Shown here: positions 6,855-15,437 of the stretch, piece by piece
Position numbering within the stretch: the stretch's first letter is position 1
Layout of the letters: every line of letters begins with the position of its first letter
Source of the DNA: CmP2 sp052084925
GTDB lineage: Bacteria; Actinomycetota; Actinomycetes; Actinomycetales; Micrococcaceae
NCBI GenBank assembly: GCA_052084925.1
Contig: JBQDEV010000014.1
Location: forward strand, 1-64,000
Direction: 5' to 3'
DNA: 64,000 nt
Notes under the pieces: model-generated
Databases searched by the model: none
What the model saw: the letters and a program-made list of their open reading frames with translations, nothing else
What the model was told of the DNA's origin: nothing
Made by a program: the position numbers and the translations under genes

Positions 6855-7324
6855 CTAGTTGCTGTGACGCGGCGCCGTCCTGCCAGCGTGCTCGGTGACG
6901 GCGTGCATTCCATCGACGAGCTCGTCGCCGAGAAGAACAAGCGTCGACGCAACATACACCAGAAGCTGAAGCTCGACCCGGAAGCGGTTCAGTACTTGGG
7001 CCGTCGCGGTTTCACGCCCGCTTCAGTACCGAGCGACGGTGAACGGATTTATCTTCTCGGAGCGTCGAATATCCACCGTGGCGGGGATGCCATCGATGCC
7101 ACCGACGATCTGTCCGCCGACGAGATCGCCCAGGTCGAGAAAGCTGCAGCCCAATTTCCCGGATTGCGGCTGGGTGCCCTCGATGTGCTGCTTCCCCGCG
7201 ACGGCGCAAAGGGTCCGTTGTCCATCCTGGAGGTCAACGCCAACCCGATGATTTCCATGCACCACCTGCCCTGGGAAGGGCAGCCCCGTAACGTGGCCGG
7301 GGTGATTCTCGAGGCGATGTTCCC

Positions 7325-8470
7325 TCAGACGGCTTTGACCGGCGACGCTGAGTCGGAGATCAGCTGAGTCGCCGCCGTCGAGGCGCGCAAGCCGCGTACC
7401 AGTCCTCGAACACCGAGGGTCGAGAGCATGGCCACGATCTCCACATCACCGCTAAACCGCAGTTCGATCTGACCGTCGCTGAGGTCTCTCACAGCGTGGC
7501 CAGCGTCGGCTCCGAGCAGCTTGGAGATCCTGCCGTTCAGCCGCCGCATGAACCGCTCGGGCTCAACGACACCGGTGAAGGTGGTACTGGTGGTGACGTC
7601 CCGTAACGGTTCGGAGTAGGAGACACCGGCGCGGGTGAGGTAGTGGCGCACGATCTGACGTGTGACGCCTCCGCCGAGGGAGTGCTCATACATGTCTAGC
7701 TCAGGGGATGCGGACAGCATCATGATGGCGGTATTCGACTCGATGGCGTCCTTTCGGAGATCCTGCACCATCATGAGCACCTCACCGTGTTCCACCCCAG
7801 GAATGGAACGCAATGCCGCCACGGCCTGCGTGCGGATCCCTGGATGAAGGTCCTCGACCCGTAACGGGCGAGTGCTTTCGTCCGAGGCCAGTTCACCGAT
7901 GACAGCAGCGATCACATCGGTGCCGACCACGAGGAATCTCACGAATTGTCCCTCGGGGATCTCCTGGATCCACGCGGTGGAGACGGTGTTCTCTTTGTCC
8001 TGATAACGTCCGTTGGTCTTGCGCTGAATGAGCGCCAGTGCTTCCTTCATCTCGTCATCCGAGGAAACGATACGGCGCAGCTTGTTCGTCTGCGGGCTGT
8101 TCGCGGGACGCACCAACACCGGGTATCCGACGGAAGCAGCATGTCGTGTGGCACGCCGCAGTTGCTTGCTGGTGCAGCGAATGCCAGACGCGACCGGCAG
8201 ATGGTGAACGTCGAGCATCTCGCGGACGGTACGCGCGTGCTGGATGAAAGAGCTGCCCGTCAGCGTGCTGCCCGGCCCTTGCAGACCGATGAATCCCAAC
8301 TCCGATACGGGCTCTCCACCACGGACGCCGACCACCGTGCTGCGCGGCAGACGCATTGTCGAGACACCGTGTGCGAGCAGCTCAGACTCCACAGCCCAGT
8401 TGGCTCGCTCGTTGACAGTGAGCCGGCTCAATGTACGTGTCCAAATGCTCTGGTCAACCGTCTGGCTCAT
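7325..8470 (-). CDS. Degenerate ATP-grasp / acylphosphatase-like protein
   Basis: A 381-residue paralog of the 11167-12339 product and of the C-terminal halves of the two fusion proteins. Residues ~75-140 align with the ATP-grasp N-lobe (STLTGSSFIQHARTVREMLD, then VGYPVLVRPANS, where the usual Lys is Arg). QFVRFLVVGTDVIAAVIGEL near residue 180 matches the central lobe. The metal-binding E-x-N near the end of ATP-grasp domains is not visible (PELDMYEHSLGGG stands there). The last ~85 residues resemble an acylphosphatase-like fold (TFTGVVEPERFMRRLNG). It probably no longer ligates by itself and may be a partner subunit. ATGA overlap with the upstream 870-residue gene indicates translational coupling. 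It is the last gene of the operon. Confidence 0.65.
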   Translation of the reverse strand: MSQTVDQSIWTRTLSRLTVNERANWAVESELLAHGVSTMRLPRSTVVGVRGGEPVSELGFIGLQGPGSTLTGSSFIQHARTVREMLDVHHLPVASGIRCTSKQLRRATRHAASVGYPVLVRPANSPQTNKLRRIVSSDDEMKEALALIQRKTNGRYQDKENTVSTAWIQEIPEGQFVRFLVVGTDVIAAVIGELASDESTRPLRVEDLHPGIRTQAVAALRSIPGVEHGEVLMMVQDLRKDAIESNTAIMMLSASPELDMYEHSLGGGVTRQIVRHYLTRAGVSYSEPLRDVTTSTTFTGVVEPERFMRRLNGRISKLLGADAGHAVRDLSDGQIELRFSGDVEIVAMLSTLGVRGLVRGLRASTAATQLISDSASPVKAV

Positions 8471-11079
8471 GCTCGAACCTCGAATCCTTCGGTGTAGTGG
8501 CGCTGAACGTGAGTGGTCTCCACGCGATGGATACGGATGCCGATATCACTGCGGCTCAAAGCCGTGATCAGTGCCGAGGCCCCGTCCAGCGATCCGCTGA
8601 TCTCACATTCAATCAGTGTGCGATCCCACTGCCGCGCCCAACCGGAGAGGCCGCGCGTGGTGACCTTGGTGCTCACCCACTGCATCACGTCACTGTTCCG
8701 GGAGAACTCACCGTGAATCAACAGTCGCAGGTCCAGGTTCTCGGCTGAGTCCACGTTCATGGTGGCTTGGTGAGCGCGACCGACAAAGCGGACGATCTCA
8801 CGGGAAACACGGGTTCGTTCGCCTAACATCGGGAACTCGTGGGAAGTCTGGGCCGGAGAGGCGTTGAGTTCGAGGATGCCCGCGCGCTGCTGGTCGACAG
8901 GCGTGCCCGGTTCGGGGACGATGAAGTCCACGCCGGCCAGCGCGAGCCCGGGGACTGCACGCACTGCGGCAGCAGCCGTCTCCAGGATGCTGGGATGCAT
9001 CTGCGAGAGCATTTCCGCCGACTCCCCGCCTTGGTGGAAACTCGGACTGATCGTGTAGATCGCCTGCTCCCCAGCTGGCAGAACCGTGTCGAAGGTGTAG
9101 CCCTGCCGCTCCAATTGCAGCGCGGCTTTCTCTCCGAAACTGATGCGACGAGAACGCAAATGCGGGTTCTTCATCCGCGCCTCATGCTTCTGTAGCATCA
9201 GCTCACCGATGGTCAGCTGCCCGTCGCCTTGCACGGCACCCGGCCGTCGTTCCACCACAGACAGCACTTTGTCCCGCAGCGAGAGCACTCTGAACTCACG
9301 CCCGTCGAAATGCTGCTCCACCACCACTCCGGCTCGTGCCAGCGGTGTGTCCTCAAGACGCTGGAAGGCCCAGCGCAGTTCCTGGGCATCACGAACCCCA
9401 GGGATGACGCCGCGACCGCCAGTACCTCGCAGTGGCTTGAACACCACCGGGTAGCCGAGAGAGTCAGCATAAGCGACTGCGGCGTCGACCTGAGCGATCT
9501 CGAAGCGGCGCCCTTGGGGAACCGGCACTCCAGCGGCGTGCAGCAGGTCACGGGTGGTCTGTTTGTCGCTCGTCACGCCGGAGCCGACCAGTGTGGACAG
9601 GTTGGTCCGGGTCCAGGTGAAGGAGATCGTGGCACCCTTCGCATCGCGCGCCATGAAATCCACGGGAGACGTACGAATGGTCTCCAAACCGAGCCCCAGA
9701 GCTTCCTTCTCCAGGATGTGATTATCCAGTTGGATCTCGCGAAAGCCCTGCAGGTGCTTTACCGGATACTCGTTGACGTCATTCAGCAACGGTGACGGCG
9801 CTGGGGCCGGATACCAGGCATGGTCGACGATGAAGGGAGCGACCTTGTCGTAGGCCAGAGCCGCGCCCAGGCCGGGACGTCGACTGGTCACATGAGTCGT
9901 GGTGCCTCGATAGACGCGGGCCAGCGGCTCAGTGATTCGGTCTTCCATGTTCCCCGGTGGAAGCGAGCTGAGGAAGTCGAGCTTCGGCATAGCCCGTGCC
10001 AGCTGGTGGATGGTCCAGGTGGTGAGGTCGCTGGTGCCGATCATCGCACCGATATAGATGTCCACATCCGGATTCAACTCGATGGCACGCTCGGCTGCGT
10101 CCAGGCTGGCAATCAGCCCACCCGCCTTGCAGATTTTGATATTGATGGATCGGCAGCCACCGAGGCCGTGGAATCGTTCGACGTCTGCCGCGTCCCACAG
10201 GCTTTCGTCCGGCATGATCCGGATCTCTCCGCGTCCAGTCCCGGCCGTCAATTCATCAGCCTCGCGCTGGAGAACGGGCAAGACATCGCCCTCGTCTTTG
10301 TGGACCGGCTGTTCGAGAATCAGCACCTCGGGCAGCTCTTCAGCGGCGATCGCGTCCGCCAGACTGGCAATGAACGTCCGCGCCGCATCTGGCGTGAGGC
10401 TCTCATTAAGATCCATCCAGAGCGGCTTGGGCGTTTCCAAGTCAATGTTGGCCGAGTGAATGATCTTGAGTACGGCCAAATCCTTATCGGGCCGACCCCG
10501 CCCTTTAAGCCGATTGATGGGGAAACGAGTGGACTGTTTGGCAGTCTTTCGGCGCAACTGCTCCTCGGTGTTCTCCGTCGACATCGTCGAAGCATTCGCC
10601 GTGACCTTGTCACGTTGCACGCCACCGAGGACCTCAGCAATCGACACGTCCAGGGCCTGAGCTGCCAGATCCAGTAGCGCGACCTCGATTCCCAGCAAGC
10701 TGCCGCGGAACGGGTGCTGACGGTTCACCTTGGTGCTGTTCTTGACCGCAAGCTGCGTGAGATCCTGCATGATCGCCCGAATCGATGCCTTCGCCGTTTC
10801 CGGTGATCCGACCTGTATTTCAACGCCCTGAACCGCTTCAACGGCCTTCTGGAAGAAAACCCAGGCCTTCGTCTTGGTGATGTCGCCGCTGAGGTGATTG
10901 CGCGGTTGCGCTTCGCCCACGCCAACAAAGTGCTCGCCATCGACGTGGGAATGCAGCTGCACGATGAAGTTCGTCGACGCCTTCACCACGTAGCGCGCCG
11001 TTCCGAACGGGTTCTTCAGCGGCATCCGATAGTTCAGCGCATGGGAACGCTCGATCACGATGGTCTTGCCTGAGCTCAC
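8467..11079 (-). CDS. Dipeptide epimerase-like / cyanophycin-synthetase-like ATP-grasp / acylphosphatase-like fusion
   Basis: An 870-residue, three-part protein. Residues ~5-395 are an enolase-superfamily (mandelate racemase/dipeptide epimerase) domain with the three metal ligands D223 (WMDLN), E256 (ILEQP) and D291 (PDESLW) and the Lys of the sixth strand (INIKICKAGG, K315). The usual KxK of the second strand is replaced (INRLKG). Residues ~490-770 are an ATP-grasp domain of cyanophycin-synthetase type: DKQTTRDLLHAAGVPVPQGR, YPVVFKPLRGTGGRG, ERRPGAVQGDG, and the metal pair in ILELNA (E737, N739). Residues ~781-868 resemble acylphosphatase. By family knowledge, the ATP-grasp part activates a carboxylate as acyl phosphate and joins it to an amine, while the epimerase part inverts a residue in an Ala-Glu-like dipeptide. 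Such a fusion suggests synthesis and epimerisation of the same peptide. It is cytoplasmic, has no signal, and is co-transcribed with its paralogs. Confidence 0.85.
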   Translation of the reverse strand: MSSGKTIVIERSHALNYRMPLKNPFGTARYVVKASTNFIVQLHSHVDGEHFVGVGEAQPRNHLSGDITKTKAWVFFQKAVEAVQGVEIQVGSPETAKASIRAIMQDLTQLAVKNSTKVNRQHPFRGSLLGIEVALLDLAAQALDVSIAEVLGGVQRDKVTANASTMSTENTEEQLRRKTAKQSTRFPINRLKGRGRPDKDLAVLKIIHSANIDLETPKPLWMDLNESLTPDAARTFIASLADAIAAEELPEVLILEQPVHKDEGDVLPVLQREADELTAGTGRGEIRIMPDESLWDAADVERFHGLGGCRSINIKICKAGGLIASLDAAERAIELNPDVDIYIGAMIGTSDLTTWTIHQLARAMPKLDFLSSLPPGNMEDRITEPLARVYRGTTTHVTSRRPGLGAALAYDKVAPFIVDHAWYPAPAPSPLLNDVNEYPVKHLQGFREIQLDNHILEKEALGLGLETIRTSPVDFMARDAKGATISFTWTRTNLSTLVGSGVTSDKQTTRDLLHAAGVPVPQGRRFEIAQVDAAVAYADSLGYPVVFKPLRGTGGRGVIPGVRDAQELRWAFQRLEDTPLARAGVVVEQHFDGREFRVLSLRDKVLSVVERRPGAVQGDGQLTIGELMLQKHEARMKNPHLRSRRISFGEKAALQLERQGYTFDTVLPAGEQAIYTISPSFHQGGESAEMLSQMHPSILETAAAAVRAVPGLALAGVDFIVPEPGTPVDQQRAGILELNASPAQTSHEFPMLGERTRVSREIVRFVGRAHQATMNVDSAENLDLRLLIHGEFSRNSDVMQWVSTKVTTRGLSGWARQWDRTLIECEISGSLDGASALITALSRSDIGIRIHRVETTHVQRHYTEGFEVRA

Positions 11080-11166
11080 TGAATGACATCCTCACGTCTG
11101 CGCGATACCCCCTCGACGTGACGGTTTTCACATCACGCGGTACGCGCAGTATTCTACTTGACTTGT

Positions 11167-12339
11167 TTACTGATCCAGGTCGGCACGCATGGCAACGTGG
11201 CCCTGCGCCCCGCGGTCCAGGATCACCTCGATCATCTCGGCGATCCGACCGGGATCTCCTTCGAGTCTGGCCGTGACCCGCCCCAATGTCTCGTCTAGCG
11301 ACACCGGATGGGCGGTGACATCCCACACGGAACCCACCCGTTCCAGCGCGGCCATGAACTGCCGCGGGTCCACCACGCCGAAGAACCGCGCCTCCGGAGT
11401 AATAGTCCTCTCCGACACCGCAGGCAGGTCAACCACGCCCAGTCCGGAGCTGAGGAGTTGCTGTGCCAGCCGATGAGCCCGTTCAGGTTCAATGCCGTGC
11501 TGTACCTCCAGCCACGGACGTTCGGACACCTCCACCACCACCGGGGAGTCGCCATCGCCCTCCGACGAGGCAGTGGGCACCACCACGTCCACGCTAAGCA
11601 CCGATACCCCGGGAATCGCGCGAGACACATCCGCCGCCAGTGCGCGGGCACCTTCAGGCCACTGGCCTTCAGCTAACGGCACGGCACGCCCCGACCAGGG
11701 TCCGCCAGGACAAGCGATGACATCAATGACCTCACGGTCCAGCACGAGCAGACGAACGTAGTCTCCACGAAGCTCTTCCTGGATGTAGAACCGGTAGCCC
11801 GGAGGCACGGTGACTTTGCCATTCTTCATCCCGGCCTTGCGCAGCTCGGTGATCCCATAGGAGGCCTGCGTGCTGTCCGGGCGCTGTTCCGGTGGGGTCA
11901 GCAGCGTGTCGATAGCTTGGCGCAGCTGCTCCTGGTTCTGAATGCCACGCACCACGTCGATCGTGCTGTCGCCCAACGCAGGCTTCACCACCACCGGGTA
12001 TCCATGCTTGTCGCCATAGCGCAGCGCGGCTTTCTTGCTGTAGCCCACCGAGAAGGTGGCTCCGCGGGGGATCCGGATCCCCGCCTTCTCTAGGAGCCCA
12101 CGCCCCATGCGAAGGTCCTGGGTGAAGGTCACGCCGGAGAGCGTGGACGCTTGAGGCAGCCCGTGCGTGAACGAGGTCGAAAGTGTTCCATCCGAGGAAC
12201 GTACCTCCAGAACCTGGCGCGGGTAGAGTCGCGTACTCAAGCCAGCAGCCAGCGCGGCTCGGTGGATCTCCACCCCGTCGCGGAGGCCACTCCCGATGGA
12301 CTGGTCGACGAAGTCTGCTGCAGCGGTCTGGGGACTCAT
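11167..12339 (-). CDS. ATP-grasp ligase-like protein with acylphosphatase-like tail
   Basis: A 390-residue protein homologous to the C-terminal two thirds of its neighbours but lacking the epimerase domain. ATP-grasp features: QASTLSGVTFTQDLRMGRGL, then GYPVVVKPALGDSTIDVV (Lys kept, Gly loop shortened), RFYIQEELRGDYVRLLVLDR, and VVVEVSERPW, where the usual metal pair E-x-N is E-x-S. The GDG-type loop is poorly preserved. The C-terminal ~85 residues (FFGVVDPRQFMAALERVG) again have acylphosphatase-like spacing. Its ATG shares one base with the stop of the 1005-residue gene (TGATG), so the two are translationally coupled. It is either an active ligase with altered metal binding or a partner subunit. 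Confidence 0.7.
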   Translation of the reverse strand: MSPQTAAADFVDQSIGSGLRDGVEIHRAALAAGLSTRLYPRQVLEVRSSDGTLSTSFTHGLPQASTLSGVTFTQDLRMGRGLLEKAGIRIPRGATFSVGYSKKAALRYGDKHGYPVVVKPALGDSTIDVVRGIQNQEQLRQAIDTLLTPPEQRPDSTQASYGITELRKAGMKNGKVTVPPGYRFYIQEELRGDYVRLLVLDREVIDVIACPGGPWSGRAVPLAEGQWPEGARALAADVSRAIPGVSVLSVDVVVPTASSEGDGDSPVVVEVSERPWLEVQHGIEPERAHRLAQQLLSSGLGVVDLPAVSERTITPEARFFGVVDPRQFMAALERVGSVWDVTAHPVSLDETLGRVTARLEGDPGRIAEMIEVILDRGAQGHVAMRADLDQ

Positions 12340-15300
12340 CAGTGCACCGGCTCCTCAGTGGTCTGCGCACGTGGCTCATCGTTCTGACGTGTACGTTTCG
12401 GCGGCACCTGCTCGATTTCGGCCAGCGACTCCGGGCTGAGTTCGCTCAGGTCGGGCTGTTCTCTCACCTCGAAGCCTTCGGTCAGTTCTGCGTCGGACAC
12501 GGGGATAACGCGCGCGTCATACGATTCGGGCAGCGCGCGGCCCGGCCCCAAAACGCACGCCGCAACCAGCGGAGTAACGCGATTAGTCGGACCGTGCAGC
12601 ACCGCTTCCACCGTGCGCCGGTTGATGCGCCGCACCCAACCGCGCAGACCGGACTGCTCCGCATGGCGTCGCAACCAGCTACGGAACCCGACCTTGGAGA
12701 CGCGTCCCCGAATGGTCAGGTGCACGGTCAACTCGCTGACCGGCGCGTGCGCCTCGAGTCCCCGTTGAGCGATGGTGAGCTCCATCAGCTTCTCGGCGAC
12801 AGGGCGCCCGGTACCGAACATCGGGTACTCACAGTTGCCGATCGCGGCGTGAGCGTTGAGCTCGATGATGGCCGCATCCTGCTCATCCAATGCTTTGCTC
12901 GGATCTTCCAGCAGGAAGTCCACGCCGCAGTACTGCATGCCGGGGATCGCAGCGACCGCACGCTGGCAGGCATCGATGATGCTGGGATGGAGGGTGTCGA
13001 AAACATCGATCGAATCCGCACCCTGAGAGATGTTGGCTGTATTCGAGAGCATCACTTCTTCGCCCTCCGGAAGCACCGAGTCCAGGGTCAGGCCGAGCCT
13101 CTCCAGCTGGTGCGCCATGGTGCCGTCGAATTTCGCGGGGCGAGTCCAGAGGTGCGGGTTGCTGCGCCGGGCCACATTCCGGTTGATCAGCAATTCGGCG
13201 ATCGTACTGCGTCCGTCACCATGAGCCGAGGCCGGCTTGCGCTGAATCGCTCCGACGACCTCACCGCCGACGACCAGGATGCGGTGATCTCGACCGCGCA
13301 CGTGCTTCTCCACGATGAAATCCTGACCGCCGAATTGACTGTCTGACATCAAGGTGAAAGCATCTTCCAGCTGTTCCGGGGTCTCGATGCCGGCGATGAC
13401 ACCGATACCGCGAATACCCATGGAGGGCTTGACCACCACGGGAAAACCGATCAGGTCGACGAAGCGACGGGCACTATCGAAGTCTCCGTTACGGAAGGTG
13501 CGCCCTTGGGGGGTTGGCACCCCTGCCTGCTCCAGCATCAACCGGGTGGCTTCCTTGTGTGTGCACACGGAGATCGCCACCGCCGAGGAGACAGGGCTCC
13601 GACTCCACTTGAAAGTCACTGGCGGGTGAACACCGTCAGACGCGGCGAAGGCGCTCTTGGAGTACCGGGTGATGGAGAGACCACGGGCCAGTGCGTGCTT
13701 CTCCAGCAAATATCCTTTGGTACCGTTCGGGCCCAGGGGCCGCACATCCTCGAAGTGCGGGTAACGCGCCGGCAACCGTCCCTCGTTACGTGGTGCGGGA
13801 AGCGGTGGGAAGCGCACCCCGCGACGCAGGTCGGTCACCACCGCCGTGTAATCAATGCGCAGCCCATTGCCGGGCAGCTCTCGCGGAGATTCCCGTAACG
13901 GACCGATCTCAGCGTCCAGGTCCGAACCTTCGCTGCGATCGGCCCGGCCCTCGGACTTTCTCATCGCCTGCCGGACATCGACGGAGTCCTCGCCGCTCTG
14001 GGTCGAGGAGGTCTCGTCGTCCGCTTCATCGTCGTCCTCTGCGGCTCGATATTCAGTGTCGATATCGGAACCGGTGCTCTCCCCGAATTCGTGGCGCAGG
14101 GTGTCGGAATCGTCGTCATTATCTTGAGAATCATCCGCCTCATCGAACCCGTCCTCCCAGAGGGCCAGTGGCATCGCGCTGTGCGGGAATCCGGCGACGT
14201 TGATGCCGTGCACCTGAGGCAGCGCCACCGCAAGATGGCGCAGCAAGGAACTGGTGATACGGCTGGCACCGGCCATCCTGGTCAGCGTCACCACCGTGTC
14301 CGGGTTGAGCTGCACCGCGAGGTCCGCGAGCGCGATCGACTCGAGCAGTCCGCCTGCCTGGGCGGGCCGGATGTTGATGGCACGGAGACCGCCGAGCTTG
14401 CGCAGGCGTCCCAGGCTGTGCTGGTCCCAGATAGATTCGTCGCCCATGATGACCAGGTCCAGGTCGTCCCGGCCAGCGGAACGGAACCGCTCGTCGGCCC
14501 GTTTCTGCAGCTTCGGCAAGTGGTCAGCGAATTTCATCATCACCGGCTGCTCCACCAGGACCTGCCGGGGCAGATGTCCTTCGAGCATGCTGGTGGCGAG
14601 GAGATCGATCATCTCCGTGGCGCGGGCACGGTCGAGAGCACCGTGCATCTCGAGCCACAGCGGCTTGTCCGCCTGGCCCACGCTACGCGATCGACTCACG
14701 GTGGCCACGATCTCGAGGAAGTCCACATTCTCGTCGATCTCTTCCGTACCGTTGATACGGATCCACTCGTAGCGCTCTCGCTGTCCTAGCAACTCTTTGC
14801 GCAACGACTTCAATGAAGCGGTCGATTCCATGGCGGCCGGAGTACCCGGCGCCGAGTCACGGACGCGGCCGAGCAAGGCGAAGAGTGGAACCCCCAAGGC
14901 ACGAGCGAAAGCATCCAGGAGGGCAGATTCAATGGCGAGCATCGTCCCGCGGAACGGCCGTTTCTGTACCGGGTCAATCTTGCGTTCGTGGGCCAGCCGG
15001 TCGACCTCGACCATGATGCCCCGCACCTGGTCCAGTGTTGCTGCTGGATCGCTGAGGGTGAGTTCCCGGCCTTCGAGCTGTTCCAAGACCTCTTCGACCA
15101 GCGACCAGGACAATTCGCTGTAGTCGGCGGTGAGTTCGGCTCGCGGCTGTCCCTCACCGATACCCATCACGGTGGCACCCTCGGCGTCCGTGAGCTGGAA
15201 CTGCACGATGTAGTTGGACTTCACCTGCCGCGTTCCGGGGACCCGATACGAGAGCCCCCGCGATTGTGCGATCGTGATCGTCCCTGGCTGCAGACCGGCG

Positions 15301-15356
15301 GCAGGCGTCGGCGACAGAGCGGTGGCGGAGACAGGTTTCATGCGCGGCAGGCTCAT
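12339..15356 (-). CDS. Degenerate epimerase-like / acidic linker / cyanophycin-synthetase-like ATP-grasp / acylphosphatase-like fusion
   Basis: A 1005-residue paralog of the 870-residue fusion. Residues ~25-400 have the enolase-superfamily fold, with E236 (LWLEM) where Asp is usual, E269 (LVEQP) and D306 (MGDES). The sixth-strand Lys is Arg (AINIRPAQAGG, R330) and no KxK is seen, so epimerisation is doubtful. Residues ~400-490 form a strongly acidic low-complexity linker. Residues ~590-870 are a well-preserved CphA-type ATP-grasp: GFPVVVKPSMGIRGIGV, VEKHVRGRDHRILVVGG, AHGDGRSTIAELL, LDSVLPEGEEV, and the metal pair in IIELNA. Residues ~880-965 are clearly acylphosphatase-like (GRVSKVGFRSWLRR, then GLRGWVRR), with the phosphate-loop Arg (R892) kept but the catalytic Asn after GWV replaced by Arg. 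The tail is polar. This is probably the main ligase of the operon. Confidence 0.85.
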   Translation of the reverse strand: MSLPRMKPVSATALSPTPAAGLQPGTITIAQSRGLSYRVPGTRQVKSNYIVQFQLTDAEGATVMGIGEGQPRAELTADYSELSWSLVEEVLEQLEGRELTLSDPAATLDQVRGIMVEVDRLAHERKIDPVQKRPFRGTMLAIESALLDAFARALGVPLFALLGRVRDSAPGTPAAMESTASLKSLRKELLGQRERYEWIRINGTEEIDENVDFLEIVATVSRSRSVGQADKPLWLEMHGALDRARATEMIDLLATSMLEGHLPRQVLVEQPVMMKFADHLPKLQKRADERFRSAGRDDLDLVIMGDESIWDQHSLGRLRKLGGLRAINIRPAQAGGLLESIALADLAVQLNPDTVVTLTRMAGASRITSSLLRHLAVALPQVHGINVAGFPHSAMPLALWEDGFDEADDSQDNDDDSDTLRHEFGESTGSDIDTEYRAAEDDDEADDETSSTQSGEDSVDVRQAMRKSEGRADRSEGSDLDAEIGPLRESPRELPGNGLRIDYTAVVTDLRRGVRFPPLPAPRNEGRLPARYPHFEDVRPLGPNGTKGYLLEKHALARGLSITRYSKSAFAASDGVHPPVTFKWSRSPVSSAVAISVCTHKEATRLMLEQAGVPTPQGRTFRNGDFDSARRFVDLIGFPVVVKPSMGIRGIGVIAGIETPEQLEDAFTLMSDSQFGGQDFIVEKHVRGRDHRILVVGGEVVGAIQRKPASAHGDGRSTIAELLINRNVARRSNPHLWTRPAKFDGTMAHQLERLGLTLDSVLPEGEEVMLSNTANISQGADSIDVFDTLHPSIIDACQRAVAAIPGMQYCGVDFLLEDPSKALDEQDAAIIELNAHAAIGNCEYPMFGTGRPVAEKLMELTIAQRGLEAHAPVSELTVHLTIRGRVSKVGFRSWLRRHAEQSGLRGWVRRINRRTVEAVLHGPTNRVTPLVAACVLGPGRALPESYDARVIPVSDAELTEGFEVREQPDLSELSPESLAEIEQVPPKRTRQNDEPRAQTTEEPVH

Positions 15357-15437
15357 CTGTAGTTCACGTTAGAGCACGTCAGCGTGCCCTGGGGATCTGG
15401 TGTCATCGTACCCCGGCCATCACGGCAATTCCGGAAG

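Larger units (their letters stand above)
5850..7367 (+). pseudogene. Cyanophycin-synthetase-like ATP-grasp gene, 5' truncated and IS-interrupted
   Basis: The 3' part, readable from 6855 to the stop at 7367, encodes the C-terminal half of a CphA-type ATP-grasp domain: VTRRRPASVLGDGVHSIDEL, then LKLDPEAVQYLGRRGFTPAS, SNIHRGGDAIDATDDLS, and the metal-binding Glu/Asn in ILEVNANPM. Upstream of the IS, 5850-5880 reads in frame as RDVTVRVERL. Excising the IS and one CTAG gives VERLVAVTRRRP, which fits the usual VGGRLVAVxRRxP of these ligases. Everything N-terminal of this is missing, because the structured repeat starts at about 5850. A GTG at 6864 might still start a fragment, but the ATP-binding N-terminal lobe is gone. 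The gene tail overlaps the convergent 7325-8470 gene by 43 bases. It is the fifth paralog of this ligase type in the locus and the only one on the plus strand. Confidence 0.85.

Noticed and set aside
15357..15437. Possible precursor peptide gene in the ligase operon, as in ATP-grasp RiPP clusters
   Set aside because: The gaps at 15357-15437 and 11080-11166 are too short and contain no peptide-like frame with a ribosome site. A ribosomal precursor is not supported here.
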